From assembly GCF_902753875.1 (NCBI RefSeq), contig NZ_CADDTS010000010.1, positions 1-32,641 of the forward strand: a stretch of 32,641 nucleotides of DNA, read 5' to 3'. Positions 17,564 to 25,840 of the stretch are shown in pieces. The stretch's first letter is position 1. The number at the start of each line of letters is the position of its first letter. Made by a program: the position numbers and the translations under genes. A model generated the notes under the pieces. The model was given only the letters and a program-made list of their open reading frames with translations. It did no database searches and was not told where the DNA came from. The stretch comes from Acinetobacter bouvetii (GTDB lineage: Bacteria > Pseudomonadota > Gammaproteobacteria > Pseudomonadales > Moraxellaceae).

Positions 17564-18010
17564 ATGAATAGTGAACTTGAACCGCAATTTATGCTTATTG
17601 ATCATGAAGCTGATGCATATTTGGCAACGATAAAAATCGCCAGAGAATCATTGGATATTTTTAAAGAAAATTTAGGAAAAATATCTGAAGGTGATTTTGC
17701 ATGCGTCAAATTTTATATTCCAGTCAGCCTTGATGCCGAAGAGGGTGCGAATATCTGGCTGATGACGCCATTTTTTGAAGATCACTTTTGTTTTGCACGT
17801 CCTTTTGAATTGCCAGAAGAATTTACATGGATTCAGATTGGACAATGGCTGAAATTCAGTGAGGCTGATCTTTTGGATTGGTATATTTTAAAGCAGAATG
17901 GGGAAATGATAGGAGGATATTCATTACGCTATCAGCGTTCCAAGCTTTCTGCAGAACAGCAGGCAGAATTTGATCAGCGTGTAGGAGTAACCCGGTTTAT
18001 TGATTTATAA
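17564..18010 (+). CDS. DUF2314-like small protein
   Basis: This 148-residue cytoplasmic acidic protein has no signal peptide. The C-terminal half matches my memory of the DUF2314 pattern: WIQIGQWLKFSEADLLDWYI followed by NGEMIGGYSLRYQRSKL, where DUF2314 proteins typically show D-W-x-Y then G-x-x-x-G-G-[YF]-[ST]-[IL]-R. DUF2314 proteins are widespread and functionally unassigned. AGGAT and GGTGA stand before the ATG. It lies after the yggT terminator, so it needs its own promoter, which I cannot place with confidence. Confidence 0.7.
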   Translation: MNSELEPQFMLIDHEADAYLATIKIARESLDIFKENLGKISEGDFACVKFYIPVSLDAEEGANIWLMTPFFEDHFCFARPFELPEEFTWIQIGQWLKFSEADLLDWYILKQNGEMIGGYSLRYQRSKLSAEQQAEFDQRVGVTRFIDL

Positions 18011-18064
18011 TCATTTTTCTATGATGAAATAAAAATATATTAGATTGAATAAAAAGGATTTTTT

Positions 18065-18076
18065 ACGATATATCGT
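18065..18076. promoter_or_regulatory. 12-bp perfect palindrome ACGATATATCGT
   Basis: A perfect 12-bp palindrome stands in the gap between the DUF2314-like gene and polA, which converge here, so it is not at a promoter of either. Its arms resemble the CACGATA/TATCGTG repeat upstream of trxA. The function is unknown. Confidence 0.3.
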
Positions 18077-18095
18077 GTATGTGTGGTACATGGAA

Positions 18096-18122
18096 AAGTT
18101 CTTCAAGTTGATTAAAGAACTT
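18096..18122 (+). terminator. Weak hairpin after the DUF2314-like gene
   Basis: AAGTTCTT (18096-18103) and AAGAACTT (18115-18122) form an 8-bp stem followed by CTCTCTTAT. The T run is poor, so this is only a possible terminator. Confidence 0.35.
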
Positions 18123-18182
18123 CTCTCTTATGAATTGAAAATACATTTTGAGTAGGCTCATCATCTATAAAGATGAAAAATC

Positions 18183-18220
18183 AATCTCCCCGAACCCCTC
18201 TTTATAAAAGAGGGGAAATT
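18183..18220. repeat. Palindromic repeat element, copy 2 (half element)
   Basis: AATCTCCCC, then CCCCTCTTTATAAAAGAGGGG, then AAATT. This matches the right half of the 6428-6557 element read in reverse. It lies 7 bases past the polA stop codon and may stabilise or end the polA mRNA, although no T run follows. Confidence 0.7.
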
Positions 18221-18226
18221 TCTGGA

Positions 18227-20992
18227 TTAATGCGCCTCATCCCAGTTATTGCCTTTACCGACTTCGACAATCAATGGTACTGAAAGTTTCACCACCGACT
18301 GCATCACTTCAGCCAGTTTTGGCGCCAGCTCATCGGCAATGTTGGCATCCACTTCAAACACCAATTCATCGTGCACTTGCAGTAACATTTTGGCCTGATC
18401 TTTCGGTAATATTTTATCGACTTCAATCATCGCCATTTTAATGATGTCTGCAGCACTGCCTTGGAGTGGCGCATTGATGGCTGCACGTTCAGCGCCTTTA
18501 CGCACCATCATGTTACGGGCATCAATATCCGGCGTATATAAACGGCGACCAGAAATGGTTTCGACAAAACCTTGTTCCAAAGCCACCTGACGCGTACGTT
18601 GCATATATTCATAAATGCCCGGATAACGGTGGAAATATTGCTTGATGTAGTCTTGTGATTCTTGGCGGGTAAAGCCCAGTTGACGAATCAAACCAAATTC
18701 CGACATGCCATAGAGCAGACCGAAATTCACCGCTTTGGCCTGACGACGCTGGTCATTGGTGACATCTTCCAGGGCAATACCCAGAACCTCGGCAGCGGTA
18801 CGGCGATGTACATCCTGACCATGCTTAAAGGCATCAACCAAAGCTTCATCCTGGGAAAGATGCGCCATTAAACGCAGTTCAATCTGTGAATAATCGGCAG
18901 CCAGCAAAACCCGACCTTCAGGTGCAATAAAGGCTTTACGGATTTGACGGCCAATTTCTTCACGAACCGGAATGTTTTGCAAGTTCGGATCAGTCGATGA
19001 CAAACGACCTGTGGCCGTTAAAGCCTGATGGTAGCTGGTATGCACTCGACCACTGTCATTATTGGCCTGTTTTTGCAAGCCATCGGTATAGGTGCTTTTC
19101 AGTTTGGACAGACCACGATATTGCAAAATTAAATCGGTAATCGGATGGTCGATTTTTTCCAGAATACTTTCACTGGTGCTGTATTGACCGGTCGAGGTTT
19201 TCTTGCCGCCTTTGAGTCCGAGTTTATCAAACAGGATTTCACCGACCTGTTTCGGTGAGCTGACATTAAATGTTTGTCCAGCCAAATCGATAATCTGGTT
19301 TTCCAGATTTTGAATGGTATTGGAAAAATCGACACTCAATTGATCTAAGAACTTCAGGTCCAGCTCGATGCCGTTTTCTTCCATGATTGTGAGTACACGA
19401 GCTACTGGCATTTCAATCTTGTGTAAAATATTGCTCAGTTCAGGAATAGTCTGTAATTTTTTAGACAAGACTTCGTAGAGACGATAGGTGACATGCGCAT
19501 CTTCAGCAGCATAATGCGCAGCAGTTTCAATCTCGATCTGGTTAAAGGTTTTCTGTTTTGCCCCTTTACCTGCCACCTGTTCATAAGTGGTGGTTAAATG
19601 ACTGAGATAGACCCGTGCAACATCATCCATACCGTGACGGGTCGCCACAGAATTTAAAACATAGGATGCCAGCATGGTATCGAAATACCAGCCTTGTAAT
19701 TCAATGCCATGATTTTGCAAAATGTGTGCATCATATTTTAAATGATGACCAATTTTCTCAACCGATGCATCTTCTAAAATCGGTTTGATTTGCGCGAGGA
19801 TGATTTCACGGTTCAGCTGTTCCGGCGCACCTTCATAGTCGTGGGTCAGCGGAATGTAATAAGCATCGTTGGCATCAAAGGCAACAGAGAAACCAACCAT
19901 CTGTGCAATGCGATAATCCAGACTGGTGGTTTCGGTGTCAAAGGCAAAGCGTTTTTCAGTGCTGAAGCGCTGGAACAGTTTGTCCCAGTCCGCTTGCGTT
20001 AAAACGGTGTGATAGGTGGCTTTGCCCAGTTGATCATCCACACTGGTCAGCTCGGCCTCATCTTCAGTATTAATAACAGCAGTGGTATTGATATCAGTCT
20101 CAATACTCTTAGTGGCTTGCTTATAGGCTGAATTATTTGGATTGTTCGGATGATCTAAAGACTGTAACTGGTTACGGAACTCAAGTTCGGTATAGAGGCG
20201 ACGTAATTCTTCGACATTCGGATCGACAAGTTTCAGGTCATCATAGGTTAGACCCATATCCAGATCGCACACAATACTGGCCAATTGATGGTCTAGGGTA
20301 ATGCCTTCAACATTGTCTTTAATGCTTTGACCGACTTTGCCTTTGATTTTATCGACATTTTCTAGAATGCCGCCAATCGAACCATATTCAGTTAAAAGTT
20401 TGGCAGCCGTTTTGGCACCGACGCCGGGTACGCCGCGAATACCATCCGACGCATCACCCATCAAGGTTAAATAATCGATAATCTGATTCGGCCACACCCC
20501 GAATTTTTCAAATACACCATCGACATCCATCGGTTTGTCTTTAAAGCTGTCTTCCAGCGTCACTTTGTCGGTGACCAGCTGCGCCATATCTTTATCACCG
20601 GTGGAGATCAGTACTTGATAACCTTTGGCTTCGGCACGTTTAGCCAGCGTACCAATCACGTCATCCGCTTCAGCACCCGGAAGGGTATGTAAAGGAATGC
20701 CCAAAGCGCGAATCAGGTTATGAAGATAGGGAATCTGCTGTGACAGTTCATCCGGCATGCTTGGACGGTCACCTTTATAAATCGGTGAAAGGACATGTCG
20801 GAACGTCGGTTCAGGGGTATCAAAAATCACCGCCATATGCGTCGGTTGAATACGACGCATCAACTTTTGAATCGCAGAAATGGCACCACGAATTGCGTTG
20901 GTCTGTAAACCAGTAGAAGTGGTTAGGGGTGGCAGTGCATGGTATGCACGAAATAAAAAATATGAGCCATCGACCAAAACAAATGGTGGCAT
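18227..20992 (-). CDS. polA: DNA polymerase I
   Basis: PolA fills gaps and removes RNA primers during repair and Okazaki-fragment maturation. All three domains look active. The 5'-nuclease is at 1-290 (VDGSYFLFRAYHALP, and the H3TH GDASDGIRGVPGVGAKTA at 179-196). The 3'-5' exonuclease has its DTE at 352-354, D421 in LKYDAHIL and D498 in AAEDAHVTY. The polymerase has D700 in AADYSQIELR, the O helix RRQAKAVNFGLLYG at 749-762 and VHDE at 873-876. The length of 921 is normal. AGGA stands before the ATG. It is divergent from the DUF2339-like gene. Confidence 0.98.
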   Translation of the reverse strand: MPPFVLVDGSYFLFRAYHALPPLTTSTGLQTNAIRGAISAIQKLMRRIQPTHMAVIFDTPEPTFRHVLSPIYKGDRPSMPDELSQQIPYLHNLIRALGIPLHTLPGAEADDVIGTLAKRAEAKGYQVLISTGDKDMAQLVTDKVTLEDSFKDKPMDVDGVFEKFGVWPNQIIDYLTLMGDASDGIRGVPGVGAKTAAKLLTEYGSIGGILENVDKIKGKVGQSIKDNVEGITLDHQLASIVCDLDMGLTYDDLKLVDPNVEELRRLYTELEFRNQLQSLDHPNNPNNSAYKQATKSIETDINTTAVINTEDEAELTSVDDQLGKATYHTVLTQADWDKLFQRFSTEKRFAFDTETTSLDYRIAQMVGFSVAFDANDAYYIPLTHDYEGAPEQLNREIILAQIKPILEDASVEKIGHHLKYDAHILQNHGIELQGWYFDTMLASYVLNSVATRHGMDDVARVYLSHLTTTYEQVAGKGAKQKTFNQIEIETAAHYAAEDAHVTYRLYEVLSKKLQTIPELSNILHKIEMPVARVLTIMEENGIELDLKFLDQLSVDFSNTIQNLENQIIDLAGQTFNVSSPKQVGEILFDKLGLKGGKKTSTGQYSTSESILEKIDHPITDLILQYRGLSKLKSTYTDGLQKQANNDSGRVHTSYHQALTATGRLSSTDPNLQNIPVREEIGRQIRKAFIAPEGRVLLAADYSQIELRLMAHLSQDEALVDAFKHGQDVHRRTAAEVLGIALEDVTNDQRRQAKAVNFGLLYGMSEFGLIRQLGFTRQESQDYIKQYFHRYPGIYEYMQRTRQVALEQGFVETISGRRLYTPDIDARNMMVRKGAERAAINAPLQGSAADIIKMAMIEVDKILPKDQAKMLLQVHDELVFEVDANIADELAPKLAEVMQSVVKLSVPLIVEVGKGNNWDEAH

Positions 20993-21155
20993 TGAAGGAT
21001 TCCTAATTCAAATAACCCGCTTATTGTACGTGATTTTGCACCTGAACATAGACACCTGATGCAAGATGCGTGTTACCGAATATCTGATGAATGCTTAAAA
21101 ATCAAAGTCACAGCTGTTGTATGATCAGGTTAATCAGGATTGAGATAAATAAAAG

Positions 21156-23861
21156 ATGGGGAAAGGACAGGGCGAAATCCGGATGATTTGGCTGATGGTA
21201 CTGATTATTGCCGGTGTGGGTGCATGGTTTTTAGATGTACGTATCTTCACCTATTTATGCGGCTTGGCCTTCGTGATGAGCCTCATGCAATATGTCGATG
21301 CCATCCAATCCCCTGCGCTAAAAATGGCAGAGCACACCCAGCTGGTTGTGCAGGAGACTTCAAAAGTTCCACTGTATCTGTGTTCGATTATTGCCATTGT
21401 CGGTGGAATGCTGGATTGGGAGTTTGCGGTTGGTCTGGGCATCACGGCATGGATTTTTTTCTTTTTAAGATGGTTACGCCGTTTAGAAGGCTTGTTGAAC
21501 CTGCTGCAAATGCGATTGCATCAAGGACAAACGGTCACGGAGCAGAGGGTTGAGCCACCACCCGTTCAGGCATTTCAATCTGCTCCCGTATCACAACCCA
21601 TCAGCTTGATTGAACAGGTACAGCTTTGGATCTTTCAAGGCAATCCGGTCTTAAAAGTTGCCGTGTTGGTACTGGTGATTGGAATCATCTTATTGCTGCG
21701 TTTTGCCACCGAACACTGGCAGCTCAGTCTGGCCGTGAAGCTGGCGATTGTCGCTGGGGTCAGTGGTGCAGTGACTGGGCTGGGTTACGGGATGCAGGCC
21801 AAAAATCGCAGTTTTGCCCTGGCTTTGGAAGGCTTGGGCCTAGCCGCATTATTTTTGACGCTGTTCTTTGCTTATTACAATAGCGTGATTCCGACTCTGG
21901 CAGTGGCAGCTGTATGTTTTGTGCTGATTATGGGTGTGACCCTGGCTTTAAGTTTAAAACAGCAATCCATTGAACTGGCCCTGATGGCCATGATCATTGC
22001 CTATCTTGCGCCCTTTACCTTACCGGTCCGCAATGCGACAGCAATTGAACTGATTGCCTATTATGTGGTGATCAATCTCGCGGTTGCTTTCTTAAGTACT
22101 TTACGTCCCTGGAAGATGCTGAATCAAATTGCCTTTTTAATGACGGTGATCGTTGGGGGAGCTTATGCTTTTTATCAGGGCAAAGAATTTGAAAAAAATA
22201 CTTTAACGCTCTTGGTTGCGGTGCATACGGCCATTTTTGTCTGGTTAAGTTTTCGTTTTAGTCAACTGCTGGCCAAAGAAGACCTGGCTCAATTCAAACT
22301 GAAACCGGCTTTGGATATTGCCCTGATCTTTGGTGCACCTCTGGTCGGTTATATTTTTATTTATTTGATGCATTTTGAAGAAACTCGCTGGCAGGCCGGC
22401 GCCAGTCTGGCCTTTGCTGCGGTTTATGCAGGCGTGTATCAACTTTCAAAACGCCATCAGGCGGTACAACTAATTTCCCAAAGTTATTTCAGTTTAATGT
22501 TGATTTTCCTGGCTTTGGTTCCCCCGATTCTGTTGCATAAGCAGTGGAGTGTGGTGGGCTGGGCGGTAGAGGGATTGATCATTTTTGCTTATGCCCTGTA
22601 TCGTCAGTCGGAGATCAGTCGCTATCTGGCCATGGGGCTGATGATTGTGGCTGGATTGTCCAGTCTGTACTATCTGGTCGAACTGGCTGAGTTTCCTCGT
22701 GAAATGTATTGGGGCTTATGCCTAAGCTATTTTGCCATGGTACTGGTGGCGAATTGCCGGGCATCTTTTAGAAAGCAGTTAAGCAGTTCCACCATTGCTT
22801 TTCATTGTATCCAGATGTTGTCTGCTACGAGCATGTTACTGGTATTGTTGTTAGATGAAATTGACAGTCCTCATCAACTGGCCGTCAGTCTGGTGATTGT
22901 CAGTGGCTTCTATCTGCTGATCAATGAAATCATGTTGCACTGCAAAGCCACCTGGTCGTGGTTATTTCCTAAATGGCTCGGCCTCATTCCTGTCTTTGTT
23001 TTTGCCCTGATTATTGTGATTGATCAAAGCCAGCAGGGTGTGATTATTTGGCCTAGCAATCTGGATCGGATCGGTTTTTCATTCTCCGGAGTGATGTTAA
23101 CTGCATTGTGGCTGCGCCCGATGTTGGGTGTACGTGCTGAAAAAGAGTGGGTCAGTTTTGGCACTTTAACCAGTTTGGCCATGACCAGCTTAACCCTGCT
23201 GCCAGGCATGCCTTATATCAGTGTGGTGATTTTGCCTTTGCTGTTCTGTGCCTGGTGTTATTGGCAGCTGGATAATCCGGACTGGAAAATGTTCTGGCAA
23301 GCCCGCAGTAGTCTGGTATTGATGGCGAGCTGGATTATCTGTTCGCAACTGTTTACCCAGCAGGCGTTTCAGGGCTATATCCTGCCAATCATCAATCCTT
23401 TTGATCTGGTCAGCATTGCCATGTTGGCGGGTTTTATCTGGATGTTGTCCTTGCAGCTGAAATCGGGTCTGGATAAAGGTATTGTGGCTGTGCTGATGGT
23501 ATTGAGTCTGCTTTGGCTCAGCAGTTATATCGTGCTGCGAGCCTTACATATTTATTTGGATACGCCGTTTAATGAACTGGCTGTGTGGGGAAATGCAACC
23601 GTTCAACTCAGTTTGACTTTGTTATGGGTCAGTTTGGCTTTTATGACCATGAGTCTGGCCAGTCGCAAACAGTTACGTCCCGTGTGGATTCTGGGAGGTA
23701 GTATTTTGGTGATTGTCACCTTGAAACTGGTGCTGTTTGATTTATCCCACATCGGTACTTTAACCCGGGTGATTTCATTCCTGGGTGCAGGTTTTGTGAT
23801 GTTAGTGATTGCTTATATTGCGCCGATTCCTGAGCATCATCTGAATGAAAAATCCCCCTAA
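21156..23861 (+). CDS. Large polytopic membrane protein (DUF2339-like)
   Basis: The 901 residues are dominated by more than twenty hydrophobic helices. A short N-terminal membrane region (residues about 10-105) is followed by a Gln/Pro-rich linker (about 115-150) and the long helical array from about 160 to the end. The N-terminal arrangement and the block GNPVLKVAVLVLVIGIILLL followed by RFATEH resemble DUF2339 proteins, whose function is unknown. The start is uncertain: ATG at 21156 or at 21183 (MIWLMVL), both with poor ribosome binding sites. The second begins directly with the membrane helix and may be right. The last three codons and the TAA stop lie inside a palindromic repeat, so the C-terminus was probably altered by its insertion. 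It is divergent from polA. Confidence 0.75.
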   Translation: MGKGQGEIRMIWLMVLIIAGVGAWFLDVRIFTYLCGLAFVMSLMQYVDAIQSPALKMAEHTQLVVQETSKVPLYLCSIIAIVGGMLDWEFAVGLGITAWIFFFLRWLRRLEGLLNLLQMRLHQGQTVTEQRVEPPPVQAFQSAPVSQPISLIEQVQLWIFQGNPVLKVAVLVLVIGIILLLRFATEHWQLSLAVKLAIVAGVSGAVTGLGYGMQAKNRSFALALEGLGLAALFLTLFFAYYNSVIPTLAVAAVCFVLIMGVTLALSLKQQSIELALMAMIIAYLAPFTLPVRNATAIELIAYYVVINLAVAFLSTLRPWKMLNQIAFLMTVIVGGAYAFYQGKEFEKNTLTLLVAVHTAIFVWLSFRFSQLLAKEDLAQFKLKPALDIALIFGAPLVGYIFIYLMHFEETRWQAGASLAFAAVYAGVYQLSKRHQAVQLISQSYFSLMLIFLALVPPILLHKQWSVVGWAVEGLIIFAYALYRQSEISRYLAMGLMIVAGLSSLYYLVELAEFPREMYWGLCLSYFAMVLVANCRASFRKQLSSSTIAFHCIQMLSATSMLLVLLLDEIDSPHQLAVSLVIVSGFYLLINEIMLHCKATWSWLFPKWLGLIPVFVFALIIVIDQSQQGVIIWPSNLDRIGFSFSGVMLTALWLRPMLGVRAEKEWVSFGTLTSLAMTSLTLLPGMPYISVVILPLLFCAWCYWQLDNPDWKMFWQARSSLVLMASWIICSQLFTQQAFQGYILPIINPFDLVSIAMLAGFIWMLSLQLKSGLDKGIVAVLMVLSLLWLSSYIVLRALHIYLDTPFNELAVWGNATVQLSLTLLWVSLAFMTMSLASRKQLRPVWILGGSILVIVTLKLVLFDLSHIGTLTRVISFLGAGFVMLVIAYIAPIPEHHLNEKSP

Positions 23862-23963
23862 ATCCCCCTTTGATAAAGGGGGACTCGAATCTAAATAGGT
23901 ATTTGATTTGATTCTCCCTCCTTTTATAAAAGGTGAGAAGCATTGCTTCGCAAGGGGAGGATT
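23850..23963. repeat. Palindromic repeat element, copy 3
   Basis: AATCCCCCTAAATCCCCC opens the element, with a first hairpin CCCCCTTTGATAAAGGGGG. After a spacer comes a second hairpin closed by CTCCCTCC and GGGGAGG and carrying GAAGCATTGCTTCGCAAG inside. The ends are inverted (AATCCCCC / GGGGAGGATT). The layout matches the copy at 6428-6557, except that the extra inner stem is in the right arm here and in the left arm there. It separates the convergent DUF2339-like and mscS genes and probably forms the end of both transcripts. Confidence 0.8.
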
Positions 23964-23978
23964 AAATTATAAAAACAA

Positions 23979-24905
23979 TTATTTCAACCCCGCTTCCCGT
24001 TTCACTTCTTTAGCGTTGGCATACTGGTCAATATCTTCATCATTTAAAGGCTGAACCGTTGCGGGACGATCCACAAAGCCCATTTTCGGTACAGGGATTT
24101 CAATCTGATTATCCAAAAAACCGTTACGAATGCGTTCTTGCATTTCATCACGAACTTTTAAAAAGTTTTCACGGTTACACCAGATGGCAAATAACAGCTC
24201 AATGGATGATTCGCGGAAGGCAGTGACCGTGACGGCTGGTTTGGGGTCGGCTAAAACCAGCGGATATTTATTGGCTACATCCAACAACACTTCCCGAACT
24301 TTAATGATGTCCTCATGGAAATTGATCGCCAAGGTAATTGGAATCCGCCGAATCGGGAATTTGGACAGATTATAGACCGGCGCACGAATCAGCTGTTCAT
24401 TCGGCACGCGTACATAGACATTGTCCTGAGTCAGCAGTTTCACCGAAAGCAGGTCAATGGAAATCACTTCACCTTCAATGGTATGTCCGCGAATCAGGGT
24501 CATTTGCACGGTATCGCCAATTTCAAAAGAACCTTCCCCAATCAGGAATAAACCGCTGATCAGGTTGGAAGCAGAGGTTTGCGAAGCAAAACCCAGCGCC
24601 ACGGTTAAAATACCGGCCGCACCCAAAAATACACTCAGTTTAAAACCGGCTTCTTTCAGGCTGGCCATCACAAAGATCAGGAAGATGAAATAAAAAATAC
24701 CACGACGCCAGACCAGACTTTGGTGGGCATTAAAACGTGAGCCAACAGTGCGGATAAAAGTGTTGGAGACAAAACGTGCAATTAAAAAACCGATAAAACA
24801 CAGCACGATGGCAACAATAATTTCTGTCAGGCGTTCGGTGTTGATATTGGTAAAAATACCTTTGAGGCTGCTGGTAATTTCTTTTGGGATATTCGAATCT
24901 GCCAT
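23979..24905 (-). CDS. MscS-family small-conductance mechanosensitive channel
   Basis: This inner-membrane channel opens under membrane tension to release solutes on osmotic downshock. The 308 residues have the minimal MscS layout: TM1 at about 27-45, TM2 at 68-84, and the pore helix TM3 at 88-118 (GAAGILTVALGFASQTSASN). The cytoplasmic beta domain carries VPNEQLI at 167-173, followed by the C-terminal alpha/beta cage domain. The length is close to E. coli MscS (286) with a polar C-terminal tail. The Shine-Dalgarno AAGGGGG overlaps the TAA stop of the upstream DUF432-like gene, only 9 bases away, so the two are translationally coupled. Confidence 0.92.
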   Translation of the reverse strand: MADSNIPKEITSSLKGIFTNINTERLTEIIVAIVLCFIGFLIARFVSNTFIRTVGSRFNAHQSLVWRRGIFYFIFLIFVMASLKEAGFKLSVFLGAAGILTVALGFASQTSASNLISGLFLIGEGSFEIGDTVQMTLIRGHTIEGEVISIDLLSVKLLTQDNVYVRVPNEQLIRAPVYNLSKFPIRRIPITLAINFHEDIIKVREVLLDVANKYPLVLADPKPAVTVTAFRESSIELLFAIWCNRENFLKVRDEMQERIRNGFLDNQIEIPVPKMGFVDRPATVQPLNDEDIDQYANAKEVKREAGLK

Positions 24906-24914
24906 ATTGCCCCC

Positions 24915-25745
24915 TTAGAAAAATGAATCAAACATGTTAAACAAAGCGCTTGCTGGCTCACGTGGCGGATGCACATACATCACTTCGCCCGCATGCGGTG
25001 GGGTACGGTTTTCAATCCGAATTCGTGGCGGTTTATCCGAACCTTCATGCAAGACTTTAATCTGTGAAGTCCATAAGCGTCCGGTACTTTCACTATAGAA
25101 CAGGGGAAGTGCCGAAACAGGCACATTCATCCGGTCAAAGCGTAGCTGTTGATGGCTGGTATTATGAAATTCAATCGGGGTTACTGCACGAAAAGCGCGC
25201 GGTTTGAGCTGATGCAATTCTGTACGACCATCCACTGCTGTGGCATAACAAATCTCGCCATGACGATGATTGGGGCCAAACCAGGTGTCTTTCGGCAAAA
25301 TCACTGGAATATCAAACAGCGGATCTTTTTGACCCTCGACAAAACCGGCAATCCATAAAGGGGTGCTGATATACAGCGTACCGCGTTGTCCTGCAGGAAT
25401 ATAAATCGGATCGACCGGTTTAATCACCACCGAACGGTCGGCTAGGCGCGGCATCAGTTGCAACTTATGCTGGGTGGACTTGAACATATAGCGTTCAACT
25501 TTGACCGGTTGCGGAAAAGCAAAATTAGGATCTTCAATGGCATGCCATTTCTGTTCATAGTCATATTGAACTTGCGGACGATGGTATTCCATGCGCCATT
25601 CCTGCAAACCACGGCTCAACCGAAATAACAGCGAACCAAATTGCCAGGCTTTGGGTTGATGCAATTCAAAGCTTTGTTCGCCCCACCATTTGATTAACTT
25701 CGGCTGCTCGGCATCCATCAATTCATCGTTTTTAGACAACGGCAT
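24915..25745 (-). CDS. DUF432-like protein coupled to MscS
   Basis: The 276-residue soluble protein has no signal peptide or membrane segment. It appears mostly beta-strand, with many short hydrophobic runs (YIPAGQRGTLYISTPLW, VTPIEFHNTSHQQLRFDRM), and a C-terminal ASALFNMFDSFF. From memory this fits DUF432, a family of unknown function often encoded next to mechanosensitive channels; I cannot confirm it without a profile search. AAAGGA stands before the ATG, and its stop codon is part of the mscS ribosome binding site. Co-production with the channel suggests a role at the channel or in osmotic stress. Confidence 0.65.
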   Translation of the reverse strand: MPLSKNDELMDAEQPKLIKWWGEQSFELHQPKAWQFGSLLFRLSRGLQEWRMEYHRPQVQYDYEQKWHAIEDPNFAFPQPVKVERYMFKSTQHKLQLMPRLADRSVVIKPVDPIYIPAGQRGTLYISTPLWIAGFVEGQKDPLFDIPVILPKDTWFGPNHRHGEICYATAVDGRTELHQLKPRAFRAVTPIEFHNTSHQQLRFDRMNVPVSALPLFYSESTGRLWTSQIKVLHEGSDKPPRIRIENRTPPHAGEVMYVHPPREPASALFNMFDSFF

Positions 25746-25840
25746 ATTTCCTTTATGGCTTAATCATTCAAAAAACAGACTTCACGCTGTCCTATGCTTA
25801 GAGTACACTCAAATCAATTTATTCATCATTATAAACTTTG

